From positions 620,001-684,000 of the forward strand of contig LNAC01000764.1 of assembly GCA_002007465.1 (NCBI GenBank): a stretch of 64,000 bases of DNA, written 5' to 3'. Both the position numbers and the translations under genes were made by a program. Below, piece after piece: positions 23,986-36,784 of the stretch. The stretch's first letter is position 1; each line of letters opens with the position of its first letter. This stretch comes from Ailurus styani. Lineage: Eukaryota > Chordata > Mammalia > Carnivora > Ailuridae. A model generated the notes under the pieces. That model saw only the letters and a list, made by a program, of their open reading frames with translations, searched no databases and was not told where the DNA came from.

Positions 23986-24644
23986 TGTTTTTTAATTATG
24001 GCAAAAACAAATCAAAGAAAACTTGGAATGGGAAAGAAAAACCAGCCTAGCCTTCAGGAAATCTAGATTTGGACTTGACTAGGTCTTATTAGTTGAGCAA
24101 ATAATTTCATCTCGATGTACTTGCTCTGACCTACCTTCCCGACAATATTACCAGCAGGATTCCCAATAGATATGAAAGTGTTTAGGAAAATTACTAGAAA
24201 ATCTGCAGTTTTTTATTATTATATTCCCAATAAGGATATTTGTTCTAAAAATAAAATCAATTCTATTTATATCCATTGGCAGAGATATTAACTCAACAGC
24301 AATAAACAGGATTACATTCAAGCAAAGGATTCTGGCTTAGAAGGGAAGAAATAAGAATAAAAATCAAGGAAGGATAGGTTATGGGACAGTGTCTGATTTA
24401 ATGCAGGGCTACCTTCATGAACTAAAGAATCAGGGTGGAGCACCACTGCAATTTAAAGCAGAAAAAATTTGATGGAAAGGAACATTTGATGGTGCTAAAA
24501 AGAACTGAGTTATTTGAGAGCAAAATTAGCAGCTAAATGATGTACTTTAAGTGCAGTAATTAGACACAAAGGGTCAAGTAGAATGTGAAAATGCCCACTT
24601 TTAAGGAAAAATGATGAATTCTACATTTGGCACTTGAAAAATGA

Positions 24645-24780
24645 TTTCAGATTGTTAATCATAAGGGTTAAATGAAATCACGTATGAGAAGAGTCGACAG
24701 CATTGTTTGGCACAGAGCAAACACTCAGTAAATGTTATGTTAAGCATTGTTAATGTTATCATTATTATTAACTTGTGATT
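24645..24780 (+). repeat. MIR SINE 3' half
   Basis: 'gggttaaatgaaatcacgta' then 'ttggcacagagcaaacactc', 'agtaaatgtta' and 'attattatta' is the MIR 3' half. Confidence 0.75.
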
Positions 24781-24945
24781 GAATGCTACACTCTGCCAGA
24801 GGAAGAAACTTATTGAAAGAAAAATTAGACTATGATTTAGCTAGAAGATTTAGTAACTGAATAGTACCTCTAAGACTGACATACCAATTTCACTTTTGAA
24901 TTACTATAGAGGGAATTTAGATATTGAGAGAGATATACAAGCTCA

Positions 24946-24955
24946 GGCGCGCACG

Positions 24956-24990
<35 letters not shown>

Positions 24991-24993
24991 CCC
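24946..24993. repeat. (GC)n(AC)n alternating purine-pyrimidine tract
   Basis: GCGCGCACGCGCGCGCG is followed by about 14 CA units and a CCCC end. The pure RY alternation of more than 40 bases is a classic Z-DNA-prone composition. Confidence 0.95.
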
Positions 24994-25510
24994 CAATGAT
25001 TTCAGGGAACAGATGTAGCGATATATTCTGTTATGGTAAATATTTAGTCTATGAAAACTTCAATGTCATTTAGAAACTTAGACGTGAGAAACCTACTTAT
25101 GAAAGCACATGTGCAAAATCCTAAATCAAAAAGCGTCTACTTGTGATTTTAAGGGATTTTTTCTTTCCAAAATATTCGCTACTGATTTTTTTAAAATGTA
25201 TATCTCTGTTATATAATTTGAAATAAGATATCATATGCAAAAACTTGACCTAGACATCACTTTCTCCAGCAAGTTATACCTACCTGGGAAACAACAGCAT
25301 GCAATTTACATTGTTTAAATATATGTCATTTAGTTTTTAGGGGGATATAAGAGCCATAAAGTATCTCCTCTTGCCTTGAAGCCACAGTGCTCTGCACTAT
25401 GGATTCTGCCCTTATCACTCCAATGAAACTTCCCTTTTATTTGCCAAATCCCAGGTCATCTTCTCAGGTAAATGAACAGCATTTACCCCATGAACACATC
25501 TTTTTTTTTT

Positions 25511-25548
25511 CATACTATTCATTCATTCATTGATTCATTCATTCATTC
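25511..25548. repeat. (ATTC)n repeat
   Basis: About eight ATTC units with one GATT interruption. It may have grown from an L2 end. Confidence 0.85.
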
Positions 25549-25599
25549 AGTAAATGTCCAATGTATGTACTTTCTTCTATGATTCTTCTGGAAGTCCTA

Positions 25600-25815
25600 G
25601 AGCCATCTCCCTTACCTGTGCTCTCTCAGCATTCTTTCCCTACCTTTATCATCAAACTTATTGTCATGTTTTACAATTATTTCTTTGATTATCTGTCTCC
25701 TTTAGCCAGCACTTCAAGGGCAAGGATGACAATGATTTAGTCATCTTTGTTGCCCCAGCAAATAGTCATGTACCTGGAACATGGTAAATATCCACAGCTG
25801 TTTGCTGAATGAATG
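25600..25815 (+). repeat. L2 LINE 3' end relic
   Basis: 'cacttcaagggcaaggatga', 'tcatctttgttgccccagca', 'tacctggaacatggtaaata' and 'gctgaatgaatgatg' follow the L2 3' end. Coding part absent. Confidence 0.65.
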
Positions 25816-25819
25816 ATGA

Positions 25820-26515
25820 TCACAGAAATAAATCCTCTGTTATCATATACTATAGCTCAAAACTTTCCATTCTTTTAGGGCACCCATTTCTCTCTACTGA
25901 TGGTTTTTATTTACATCTCTCATTACAAAAGTTTAATTTTTTTAATATCTGCCAAAAAGTGACTTATTATGCACACACACACCAGCCAATAGAATGTTTT
26001 ATTACAAAGATATAATGTCAGCTAACTTCCTTCATAACTTATTTCTATAACTGTATAATATCAGTTTTATTTTGCCACAAAATTAGAAGCATTCACTGTT
26101 ACCAAGCAATGAAAAGCTATAAGGCTGTTATCTCTGATTCCTCCTCATATGTAGCTGCTAGCTGCTGCCAGGGCTGAGAAGTGTGTAGTGTGAAGTGAGG
26201 ATGGCAAAGTCCTCAAACAAAACTTTAGGTTATACAGTGTAAAGAGAGGTGTGAAACAGCACTAAATTGGAATGCACTCTGTTGATGCTCTTTCTGGGTT
26301 CGTCGTCCAACTTCTCCACTCTGATATTTCATTTGAGTCTACCAGAAGAGGGGCTGCAAAGGTACTGGAGCTGGAGTGTGGAAAAGATTAAGGAAACGAG
26401 AGGTTGTATTCAGACCCACATATCATGCTGAATGAATCTTTGTCATTTTCATGCCCATTTCCAACCAAAGGCATATTAGATGCCCTCAGGAAATAAGACT
26501 TTCTATTTGAGTTGT
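25820..26515. other. Unique noncoding DNA
   Basis: No gene recognised. One 68-codon ORF at 25809 is without signature. Confidence 0.45.
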
Positions 26516-26519
26516 AATT

Positions 26520-26700
26520 AGTAATTACAGCTATCTTTTATCGAGTGCCTATTGTGTACCAGATTGTTAATGCTTTATTTCTATAAACTCATTGAATCCT
26601 CACAATGACCCTGCTTTAGACATGAGAAAACGGAAGCATGGAGATGTCTGATTATGTGCCCAAGGTCAGAGAGACAATGATAGATCCAGTATCTGACTGC
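26520..26700 (-). repeat. MIR SINE relic
   Basis: 'cgagtgcctattgtgtacca', 'cattgaatcctcacaatgac' and 'gtgcccaaggtcagagagac' match the reverse complement of MIR. Confidence 0.75.
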
Positions 26701-26916
26701 CTATGAAAAACCAAACAAGAAGACAACCTGCAATTCTAATGTCAACTAGGTTAAGAGCAATAGCTTGCTACAGTACCCTTTTTCCCAGTTAGGCTGTTGC
26801 ATCTGAAGCCCCAGGAGAGGAACAAAAGGGAATGTTGAGAAGTTGACTCTTGCTAGAGGCATGACATTCAAAAATGTGAAAACTGGATGGCTTTATTCAC
26901 CCACTGTGGCTGGAAT

Positions 26917-27112
26917 CAGAGCATAATGGTTAAGCTCATGAGCTTTAAAATTAGAAAGATATAGGTTTGAAACCTGGCTGTTACTTCCTAGCTGTATCAC
27001 CTTTGATAAGTTATTTAACCTATCAGAATTTCATTGCTTTTTACAAGGCTTTGGTTAACATACATAAGGCTTTTAGCAAGTTGGCTGGCAGAAAGCAAGC
27101 CCCCAATGATTG
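26917..27112 (+). repeat. MIR SINE relic
   Basis: 'agagcataatggttaagctc', 'tttgaaacctggctgttact', 'agctgtatcacctttgataa' and 'ctggcagaaagcaagccccc' run through nearly the whole MIR, which makes it one of the more complete MIR copies here. Confidence 0.8.
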
Positions 27113-27114
27113 AT

Positions 27115-27690
27115 ATAATAGTGTGAACTGATGATTATGTATTGTTTCCACTAAACTGGCAGATAAACTACTGGCTATTGAAAAAACTTACAAGAACCAC
27201 TGCTAGCAGAGAGGAAAAGCAATCCAATACATGCCTATCATATACTAAAGAAGAGATTCCATTTACTTATGGACTTTGGTGTGCGTTGTGCATGTGTGTG
27301 TTTTATATGGTGTTTGGGGTCTCAACAGTTCTGAAAATCACATATGCATGTAATTCACATCATGTTCTAAATGAGTAGTCTAATCATTCAAGTGACCAAT
27401 ATTTAATGTAAAGAGAAGAGATTACTCTTAAATATGGTACCTGGTTGGTAACCCATAGGACTCTCTTTTCCCACTCCTAAACACAAAACACAGAAAAAAT
27501 AGGAGTAAAAGAGGAAAACAAGTGAAACTGAACATGATAACAGATAGTCAAGGAATTGCCAGAGCTTGCAGGAATTTTCTCTAATTACCAGATCATTTAA
27601 ACTGGACTCTGAAGTACAACCTCAGTCCATACATGTCATGACTGCCCAAAACTAGACAGGAGAAAAGTTGTCTCCTCAAAGAAACACAAA
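27115..27690. other. Unique noncoding DNA
   Basis: A 78-codon ORF at 27142-27378 has no signature. No repeat recognised. Confidence 0.45.
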
Positions 27691-27693
27691 GTT

Positions 27694-27891
27694 GGGGCGG
27701 CTGGGTGACTCAGTGGGTTATAGCCTCTGCCTTTGGCTTAGGTCATGATCTCAGGGTCCTGGGATCGAGCCCCACATCGGGTTCCCTGCTCAGCAGAGAG
27801 CCTGCTTCCTCCTCTCTCTCTGCCCGCCTCTCTGCCTACTTGTAATCTCTCTCTCTGTGTCAAATAGATAAATAAAATCTAAAAAAAAAAA
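27694..27891 (+). mobile_element. Full-length can-SINE, young type
   Basis: A sense-strand copy: a head ending 'ggctgggtgactcagtgggt', a B-box-like 'gggatcgagcccc', a CT-rich tract, 'gcctacttgtaatctctc', 'aataaaatct' and an A tail. Flanks resemble each other (agaaacaca / agaaacaga) but I cannot define a clean target-site duplication. Confidence 0.93.
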
Positions 27892-27894
27892 CAG

Positions 27895-29930
27895 AAACAG
27901 AAAATATCCAGTAACCAATATGTTGGGCAACCATTATGATACAGAAGGTTCTACAGGATTTTGCTAAATAATTACCTATAAAAGTTATGTACACTAAAGT
28001 TCATATTTTGTAGTATCAAATGATAAATGTTCATATACTTTCACCCCCCCATGCCATTTTTCTTTATTTGAGCCATTTTGGACAGGAAAAAAGTCATTTT
28101 TTTCCTATTATAAAGGATAATATTAAACGTAATTTAGTCCTATCATTAGCTAGTGACTTACTTATCCAAGTGACATTAAGAGTCATACACTAAAATATGC
28201 TAACTTCAACTTAGGGAAGAACTAAATACACTAGAAAATATTTCTATGACATACTGAGCTAAGTTTGACTTAATTTAAGAATAGTCATGTTAACCTAAGC
28301 ATATAAGAATTCCAAAAGGCAAGAACAGTGGGAAAGACTATGTGATTCATCAATAAGTTCCTTGCTACATTCTCTTTTTAAAAATGCCAATATGTTTCAC
28401 TTTGGGAAGCCCTGTATTTTCCCTCAGTTCTGGACTGCTAATAATTAATTCATTTTGCTTACACTGCATCCAGCTTCAAATCATGGTATCCATTTCTAGG
28501 TAATAGATTCTGCCACAGGCAATATGTGATGCCATAACCTCAATTACAACTTACAAAGGAGAAGACTGCACTTATTTTCTGCTAGAGCCGCTATTTTGTC
28601 TTAAGTGAAATTGTATATGGGTGATGGGGAGCACCGCTGTAGTAGGAACTCGGGGGCCCCAACCATATTGAATGTATGTAACAATCCTTCTTAACTCAGA
28701 GTCAAGGAATGAATGATCCATTGACATTAAGCAGCTGGTGAAAGATGCCAAATAAAAAATTTCGATTATAGTAGGAACAACAGTGGTAGACACAAATCTG
28801 ATATTATCATTAAAAGTGAAAAATTCTAATCAAACAAATCTTTGTGCAGATACCAACAAACCATAAAAGTGGTTATTTCTTTTGAAATCAAACATGTTTG
28901 TGTGTGCATGTGTAGAGAGAGAGATAAAAACACAGAGACAGAAACAGAGATACAGACAGACACAGATATTTATCTATAATACAAATTTAAAAGGATATCA
29001 GATGGGACAATTATTAGCTCGTCCTATTATTTACTTTATTAGAATTAAATTATTTTTTATTTTAAAATATTGTTATAATTTCCATTTATGTTAATACTCG
29101 GAATGTGTAATAGATATGAGACTAAATTAAGAGGCAGAATTGTGCATGCATGCATGAATGTGCAGGCACGTGTCCTAATGGTGTGTGTTAGGGAGAGTGA
29201 TCATTTTAATGGCATTTCTTGCTTCTTAATTTCCTTCTGAAATTATACAGCAGAAAGGAATATTTAATAATGACTACAAGGTACCCCAGATCTTTAAGTC
29301 TTCCTTTAATAAAAGTGTTTAACTATAAATGGGAAACTCAATTATGGTAAAAATGTCTGTTAGCATTTTAAAACCTTACCCAAGTCTTTTTGCTTCAGTT
29401 TTTACCTTTGAATTCTCCCACTTGTGAACTAGGTTTCTGTCTTCTCTGGTCAGAAACAGTTTCACACACTGAGTGCTGATATGATCATGGACTAAAAGGA
29501 AAGTCAGGCACCTGCTGTCTCAGGCTTCTTCCATAGGAACTCCACTCAGCTCAGAGTATGTGACATCATGGTTGATGCCCTTGTCAACTACTCACAATCT
29601 CTGTGTAATTTGGTAGAGATATATATAATTAATTCTGCTTTGTCTCTGATGTTTCTAGAACTTAATTATGTTGAAGTCCTAGAAGTCACTGATACTGACC
29701 AACTGTGCCCTTGATGGGTGAAACTTAAGAGAGGGGTTGCTAAGATCTCATCTTTCATAAAGTCAAAAAGAAAACAATCAGAAAAATAGGACTGGAAGCT
29801 GTAGAAGGAAAGCACTTTGATGCTCTGTGTTAGTCAATCATCTGTATTTCTGCTTCTGCCTTTTACTTTCTTTCTTCAGAGAACAGTAGAAATACCCAGT
29901 TGGAATGGCTGTGGATCACCAAGTACAATC
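27895..29930. other. Unique noncoding DNA
   Basis: No gene or repeat family recognised apart from a GA/CA-rich simple patch near 28914-28970. Short ORFs at 28572-29094 have no signature. Confidence 0.45.
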
Positions 29931-29934
29931 ACCT

Positions 29935-30040
29935 TAATGCCACACGTGAGGCCTCAGAAAGGCCATATGATTTCATCAGGGTCACACAACTTGTCAGGGG
30001 TTCAGGATAGGGAGCCAGTCTTCCTGGTATCCCGTCAGGT
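29935..30040 (-). repeat. Possible MIR core
   Basis: 'cagggtcacacaacttgtca' and 'gagccagtcttcctgg' resemble the antisense MIR core. It is short and diverged. Confidence 0.4.
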
Positions 30041-30131
30041 CATCTGTTCACTACAAACTATACTGCTCCTAACCTCTAGCTTACAGTATGAGGAGGACAT
30101 AATGTGTCTTTCACAGGAATCAGTTTTTCCT

Positions 30132-30240
30132 AGAAACAATGAGAGGGGGGAAGAGAGAGGGACAGTGAAAGTGGGAGAGGGAGAGGACAGGAGAGAAGGG
30201 AAGGAAGGGGAAGGTAAGGAAAAGAAAAGGAAAGAATTTA
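30132..30240. repeat. GA-rich low-complexity tract
   Basis: GA/GGA/GGAA-rich sequence with rare T and C interruptions. It accounts for the charged C-terminus of the 144-codon ORF starting at 29817. Confidence 0.85.
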
Positions 30241-30244
30241 GCCC

Positions 30245-33200
30245 TCTGTAATGTGTAATCCTACACATTACAGTGTAGGAGGGTCTAGGTCTATAGCTGG
30301 GTCATATCTAACTCACTGCCAGGTTGACTTATCAATATATTACATACATAAGGAACTGAGGAGGCTCCTGGGGGAGAATCTGTCCTGGACAAGCATCTAT
30401 AAACAGCATTGTACTGAAGGGAAAGAATGATGGGAGTGGTTTGCCCGGCAGGGAAGAGTGTATTTGTTTTCCCTATATTGTTTAGAATCATCAGCACATG
30501 GTGATAGACTAAAAAGCAGACCAATTTCAGTCACTATTGTCATGGTTCTAAATTCTCTACAAACAAAGCACCCCACTACTTTCTGTACCAAGAATATACT
30601 GCTTCCACTGCCTCCACAGCACCCTCTTTGCTCTTCCTCTCGGCCTGCCCCCCCACCCCACCAAGCTCTACCGCTGGTAAACCTCTGACTGTAACACAGT
30701 GTGATGAACTCCAGAGCTCTGAATCCCCACCATCCGACAGAACCCACCAGACAGTGGTGAGAGAGGTAAAATCCCTCTTTGTTGGACAGAGGACATTTTG
30801 TAGATCTGGCATCTAGATATCAGGGTGCCAGTGGGGCTGCCCAAAACCAGGACATAGCAGACTTGACTCAATAATTCATTGTGAAGAATCCCCAAAACAT
30901 GAGACAAGGAAAAGAAAAAGCCAGTGCATAGTAGCAGTCTACACTGTTGGCTGGGTTATTGGTGAGCATGCGTGAAATTCCCCCTGGGAACCTTAATATG
31001 CTGCTTTTCTGATAGGAGATCTTTCAGAAACAGGCCTTAGCAGATGGTCAATATACATTATCACTGTAGCTATTGTATGAAAAATTCCTGGTATAAGAAT
31101 ATGTAAAATAAACATTACAGAAAGAAATTTTAAAAAAATCCTCAGGGATTAACATTAGTAATATAATTTTTAACAAGTTTATGAATATAGAAAGTCTAAA
31201 CAAACACTTCAACTACTAAAGGTGCTAAATGGACAAATTGGCTGATGATTAAGTCCATGCACTAAAAGCACTGAAGCTTCCAGTCATGTGGTATAGGCAC
31301 AGAGTAGCTATTTATGGAGCAAAGCACTAGTCTCTGTACAGTGGCATGCCCTCAGTGTTGGAGGACACAGGAAAGGATTTAACACACCCTATCAACACTG
31401 CTGACTCACCTACCATAAAGCATGATCTCAACTAATTCTGAAAGACAAAAATTATCTCAATTATTAAAAAGTTTTCCACCAGTTTTTCATTTTTAAATTG
31501 TTTTAACAGAAGTGTGATTACATTTCCCCCTTCTATTATTTTAAAGTTAGAATTTCAGAAGAATTACAAAATTATGTGCTAAAAATTCCCTCTATGTAAA
31601 CATGGAGTAAAGAGAAAACTCACATGTGTTGTCAGACTAAATTATGGGTGAAACGGAGGACTGTAACCATATGCATCTGCGTGCGTTGACTGTTGTGGCA
31701 GATTTAATTAGTAAAATTAGTCAAACCCACCAGCCAAGCTGTTTTAAATCAAACCAGCACAACCTGTGTTTGTTGGCAGAGTACTACAGTTAAATAGACT
31801 GAGATTATTTCAATTTAAGAGAACTCTGGGTTACTAAGTACACCCATGACTATGACTAACCTTCAGATGAAATTACAAAGGTATTCTGGCCTTCAGAGAA
31901 AAAAGAGTAGACAAGTTTCCTAAAGTACTCAACAATACTTCTGTTGCATCCTTCAAGGAATTACTTTAATCTATCAGGAAAATTCTCTAATTGGTTAGAT
32001 TTCCAGAGAAAATTCACCACCTACATACAAGACCTTCCAGTGACTCTTAAATTGCATTGGGCAAACTAATCTCATCACATACATTAAACTGGAAGAGTTA
32101 AGCTATGAAACATATTGTTTTCAAAGAAAAATGACAGAAATAACCTTAGCGAGGCAATGATTTCCACCTATAAAATCTAGGTAATTCCACCTGTAATTCC
32201 ATCTATAAACATCCACACAGTTCTAATAAGGATTTTTCAGGCACAAGAATACTTACTTACACTCTTTACACACTCTGTAAAATACTTGAGATTTGAGGGG
32301 CACCAATCTGAGTAGTTGAATTATTTCTTTTAGACACGGATTCCTTTTGGAGTTAACAGAAGTAGTTTTGGTTCTCCCCTTTAAAATTTTTTGAAATTTC
32401 CTTGACCCCTTTCGCAAGATGACTAATTTGCCTAAAAATGGAACAGGGGGAAAAAAAATCTTAGGAATGAGAAATCAAGAAATCATTAAGGTACCTTCCT
32501 CCTAGTTTTCATTACTAGGAGCCATTCAGTGACCTCAGCAAAGGTGGTCATGATAGAATGCCTGTCTCAACTGACAGCTTGACTAAGTACACTTCTAAAG
32601 CTTTCCATATTGGCATTTAATCTTTTATTTAGTCACGGAAACATGAAGTCACCATTTTTAAAACTGCCAAGAGAAATTGGGGGAGAAAAGTGTTATCTTT
32701 CTTCAGCTCCCAGCAAAACATTGCAAGATAATAGGAAGATGAGAATATTTCTTCCATTAACCCCTTGACCCTGTAAGTTAATGGCTTTTTGTTGCAAATA
32801 TATCAACAAACAGGGCCCCATGTGAGAGTCTAACCCAGGGAATAAGATCTCTGCAATTACATGGAATAGTGTCCTGGCGTTCCATACTGATACCTAAGAC
32901 ACTTAACATAAGGGCCAGCCTGCCCCGGAAGCCGGCCAGGAAGTATAAACTACTATCATCTCAAAGCAACCTCTAATGAAATACAAAAAGACATTTCAAA
33001 TGTTATTTTAAACATACCAGAAGTGTTGCCATGCCTATTTTTTGCCTTTATCTATTGTATAATGAAGGTGATATTTTCATTGTGAATGCAGAACTCAAAT
33101 CCTCTGTGTTAAGAATAAAGTGAGTAAAACAAACAAAGCTGGAAACATAATTTTAAGCAATTTCCTAAAAGAAAATACATTATAATTTGTATAAACTATC

Positions 33201-34640
33201 CAATTGGTATGCTTTAGCTACTGTTTAAAAGGATGACAATGATGATCAAAATTACTATCATTTATTTTTTTAATATTAAGATTGTATTGGGATTTCTCAA
33301 ATTAAAATGTTAATAAGTAAGGGCTTCATCAAGTTGATTTGGGATACAAGAAAAAAAATGACTTAATTTCTTCAGAATCAAAACCTCATCAGAAATGTAC
33401 TTACTTATACAATTGAGAAATCTTTAAGGGATAAAACAGCATTAAATTATTATATTTTCATAACTTTTTTCCTAATTGTAAAAGTGTCCCCTCTCTAAAA
33501 ATTTCTTTTGAATAAATTTCTAAAAGAGGAGATATTATGTTAGGGAGCTTGTTGAAAGATCTCAATATTTACTGTTAAGTTAACCAGTTCTGCAGAAAAT
33601 CCATCCCAATGTATGTATTTCAAGTAACAAAAAATCTGAAAATAATAGCTTTTAACAGAATGACTTAATTCAAATCACAATTAAAAAGTAATTTGGAGTA
33701 AAAACTCAGCAGACTTATAAATGTCTTATTATTTCTAAGTTATTAATACATAAAGACACATTGACATCTCTTCTCATTTGGCTGTAACCATACATCAAAC
33801 CAAAATAAACAATGCTTTAAAAAAATGATAGGATTTATCAGAAAGACAACTGAAGTAAATTTACTTCCTAAATTATAAATTACACTTAAATTAGCATAAT
33901 CAATTAACATTTATTATAGCCCCATAATGTAGTAGATGCCAATGAAATACCTGTGGTAGCTATTCTTATACTAATATGACTATGCAGGTTTGATCTATAA
34001 AAGCTAGCAATGAGACAGAAAAGACTCTCTGTGATCAGTTGTGTGACTGCCAGTCATCCAGGTGATACAAATGATGAACACCCCTTTTTGGAAGAGACTT
34101 CAGATACAAATAGAAAAACTATGACCTTCTAAAATTGGAAGAGTGCTGAAAAGTTATCAGTTAAATCCAAGTTGTTATCAAAAAATTTTCTAAAAAATTG
34201 AAAGCTGAAGAACACAAGAGGAAAATATTAAACCTGTGTTCAGTGTACTATAGTAAACTTAGTTTTACTCCAAATATATACCTGAGCCACTGTTTCTAAT
34301 TACGTTTTATGCTAAATTCATTTAAAGTAATGAAATAAGGCTTAAAAGTGGGTTTTGCAAGCTACTAATGCTAGTTACTACAACTGTGAACAGTAACGGT
34401 AATAATGCTGTAGAACATATCTGAAAATAATAACTTTTCCATAGAGTCCCATATTCTGGCATTCTTAATTACACATCAATCTAGATATAGTAAATTAATA
34501 GCCAGCCGACTTTAATCCTAACATGTATTGACCTTTACATACAAAGAACGTCCATCCTATTAACTCAGTAGGATATGAACTTCAGGTTGTTTTTCCAATT
34601 CTGATAATAAATGCACCAAATCAGCCTTTTATCTTGATAT
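30245..34640. other. Repeat-poor noncoding stretch
   Basis: About 4.4 kb in which I recognise no SINE, LINE, LTR or gene. Overlapping ORFs at 30291-30907 occur on both strands in several frames over a C-rich patch and lack family signatures. The block at 31630-31830 ('gcatctgcgtgcgttgactg', 'ttaattagtaaaattagtca') looks less random than its surroundings. The absence of visible insertions over this distance is the main feature. Confidence 0.5.
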
Positions 34641-34652
34641 ATTCCTTTCAAG

Positions 34653-34699
34653 ACCATTCATTCATTCATTCATTCATTCATTCATTCATTCATTCATCA
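34653..34699. repeat. (ATTC)n repeat at L2 end
   Basis: About 11 ATTC units at the antisense 3' end of the adjoining L2 element. The L2 family's own 3' terminus carries such tetramer repeats. Confidence 0.9.
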
Positions 34700-35880
34700 A
34701 CATATGCTCACTGTATGCTATTATGCAACTGGCACCAAGTGTAGTGGATACAAGGTGAACAAAATAAGGCAAGATCTGGGTCTTCACGGAATTATATTAA
34801 TCAGATACCCTTCAGAGCAGTTATCACACAATAGATAAACATCCATAACTATGAGAAGCACTATGAAGGAAAGGTACCCAGTGCTACAAGCAGACAGGAC
34901 TGAATCTGGGCTTTGGATTTGTAGAAGGTTTCATGAAGAAGTAATATTTGAATAGAAATCATAAGCACAAGTAAGCATTAAAGTAGGTGAGAAAGAAGAG
35001 GAGGGAAAAAAACCTCAGCAGGGAGCACAGCAGGCACAAAGAAAGAAATGAAGGCACATGGTGGGGGGCAGGGTGCTAGGAGGGCAAGGCAGGAAGTAAC
35101 TTCAGGGCCAGATCATGCAAACTTAGTAGACTGGATTAAGGATTTTTAACCACTATCCCAAAGACAACTGGCAGGTCATTGAAAGGTTTAAGCAGAGGAA
35201 TGACATCATCAGATTTGGGTTTTGAAAACAGCATGGAGAGAATGGGAGAACTGGAGAATGGGTTAAGGTAACTGTACAGAGATCATTTAGAAGCATATTG
35301 CAATTAGCCTACGTGAGTGGTGATGGTAATCTGGCTGGGTGACAGGACAGTGAAAAGAGAAAAGTAGATGCAAAATCAAGATATTTAGGGGGCGCCTGGG
35401 TGGCTCAGTGGGTTAAAGCCTCTGCCTTCAACTCAGGTCATGATCTCAGGGTCCTGGGATCGAGCCCCGCATCAGGCTCCCTGCTCGGCAGGGAGCCTGC
35501 TTCCTCCTCTCTCTCTCTGCCTGCCTCTCAGCCTACTTGTGATCTCCCTCTCTCTGTCAAATAAATAAATAAAATCTTAAAAAAAAATCAAGATATTTAG
35601 GAAGTAAAATGGGCAGATCATGCTGATGAATTGGCCATAGTTATAAGGGAGAGGGAGGGCTGAAGACTGACTTGCGTCTTGACATCCTCAATGATACCAC
35701 GCACTATAATAAAGAACAATGTAAGAGGAGATTTATGGAGAAATATCTTGAGTTTGTTCCAGACATCTTGGACCTGAGATATCTAAGAGAAAATGCCAAG
35801 AAAAGTGTGGCCTACACAGAACTTGACACATAAATTTATAAGGCATCAGCCTGGGGTTTGTTGGAATAAGGCAATGACAG
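34700..35880 (-). mobile_element. L2 LINE, antisense, about 1 kb, split by a SINE
   Basis: The order matches the reverse complement of L2: 'gcaactggcaccaagtgtag', 'gagaagcactatgaagg', 'gcagggagcacagcaggcac', 'gccagatcatgcaaacttag', 'gcaggtcattgaaaggttta', 'agcagaggaatgacatcatc' and 'gatatctaagag'. It is interrupted at 35390-35583 by a younger SINE. The coding part is decayed, with no open frame. This is an ancient retrotransposon shared by mammals. Confidence 0.75.
35390..35583 (+). mobile_element. Full-length can-SINE, young, nested in L2
   Basis: A sense copy with intact head, CT tract, 'aaataaataaataaaatctt' and A tail. The target-site duplication is aaaatcaagatatttagg, 18 bp, at 35372-35389 and 35584-35601. 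L2 sequence resumes directly after it. Confidence 0.97.
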
Positions 35881-35884
35881 GATG

Positions 35885-36780
35885 TCCCTTCAAAAAAATT
35901 AAAACTGGATGTAAGGTAAACTAAAGTTCTTAAATACAGTAGAGCTTTTACACAGAAATATATATATAGGTAAGTGCATACACCAGGTCTCCCTGTGGTA
36001 AAGCAAAACTATGAATGTGAGGATGTGAAGGTCGCATTTCTGTACTTCTGACCCAGCATAACCCAGTATGCAGTAGGATGGCAATGCTTTTTGCCTTCCA
36101 GAACGTGAAAAAAAAAATACAGCATAGTTAAGAAAAGACAAATGCTATATTCATCTAAATTAAACTAAACTAACAGAAGATAAATTTAGATTGCCTTCCA
36201 ATAAGGAAATAACTTGATAACATCTACAGATATTAGGTTTTCTGCTATGTAGTATCCCTGACTAAGCAAACTTTATTTCACTTTTTGCTCAAGTAACGTA
36301 TACTGACACTGAATGAAGATGAAACTAGTCATATAAAAATATTACTGTTAACATTCTTAAAAGAATCTAGTTATTCATATGAAACAGCTCTTATTTTTTC
36401 CTATGTTGGTTACTACTAGTTTTCCCAGGCTGGCTGCATGAAAACAATTCTGTGTCATCATTTTCAGTGAGTCTCCTACGGAGAAAAAGCCTAAGAGATT
36501 AAACAGGAGGATAGCATTCTTGTTACCACACTGGATCAATTTCCAGTTATAGATTCCAATCACAGAGGAGGCAGAAAACCTTTCAGAGCCACTTACATCA
36601 AATATTATCCCCTAACCGAAAATGTGGTAAGTAAGCAGACAAATTCTTCCTCAGACTTGACAAAAATTGTGGTGATTATTATTCCTTCCTATCAACCACC
36701 TGAGGCTTATAGAAACTTAAATATATACAGGCTCATAAAACTTCATATAATAAGAAACTGGTCATATCAAGGTCAATGTA
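35885..36780. other. Unique noncoding DNA between divergent L2 elements
   Basis: Short minus-strand ORFs (35899-36141, 36375-36563) have no signature. Confidence 0.45.
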
Positions 36781-36784
36781 AACC

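Noticed and set aside
27694..27891. tRNA-like A and B boxes within SINEs
   Set aside because: They belong to the tRNA-Lys-derived SINE head; no cloverleaf tRNA gene is present.
29817..30251. ORF of 144 codons, the longest unique non-L1 ORF on the plus strand
   Set aside because: Its C-terminal part is the GA-rich tract and part overlaps a possible MIR core. No domain, no splice or poly-A context recognised.
30291..30907. Cluster of overlapping ORFs in up to four frames
   Set aside because: Frames overlap heavily on both strands over a C-rich patch and no peptide resembles a family I know.
34653..34699. Regularly spaced short repeats as a CRISPR-like array
   Set aside because: These are tetranucleotide microsatellites in a mammalian genome with no spacers.
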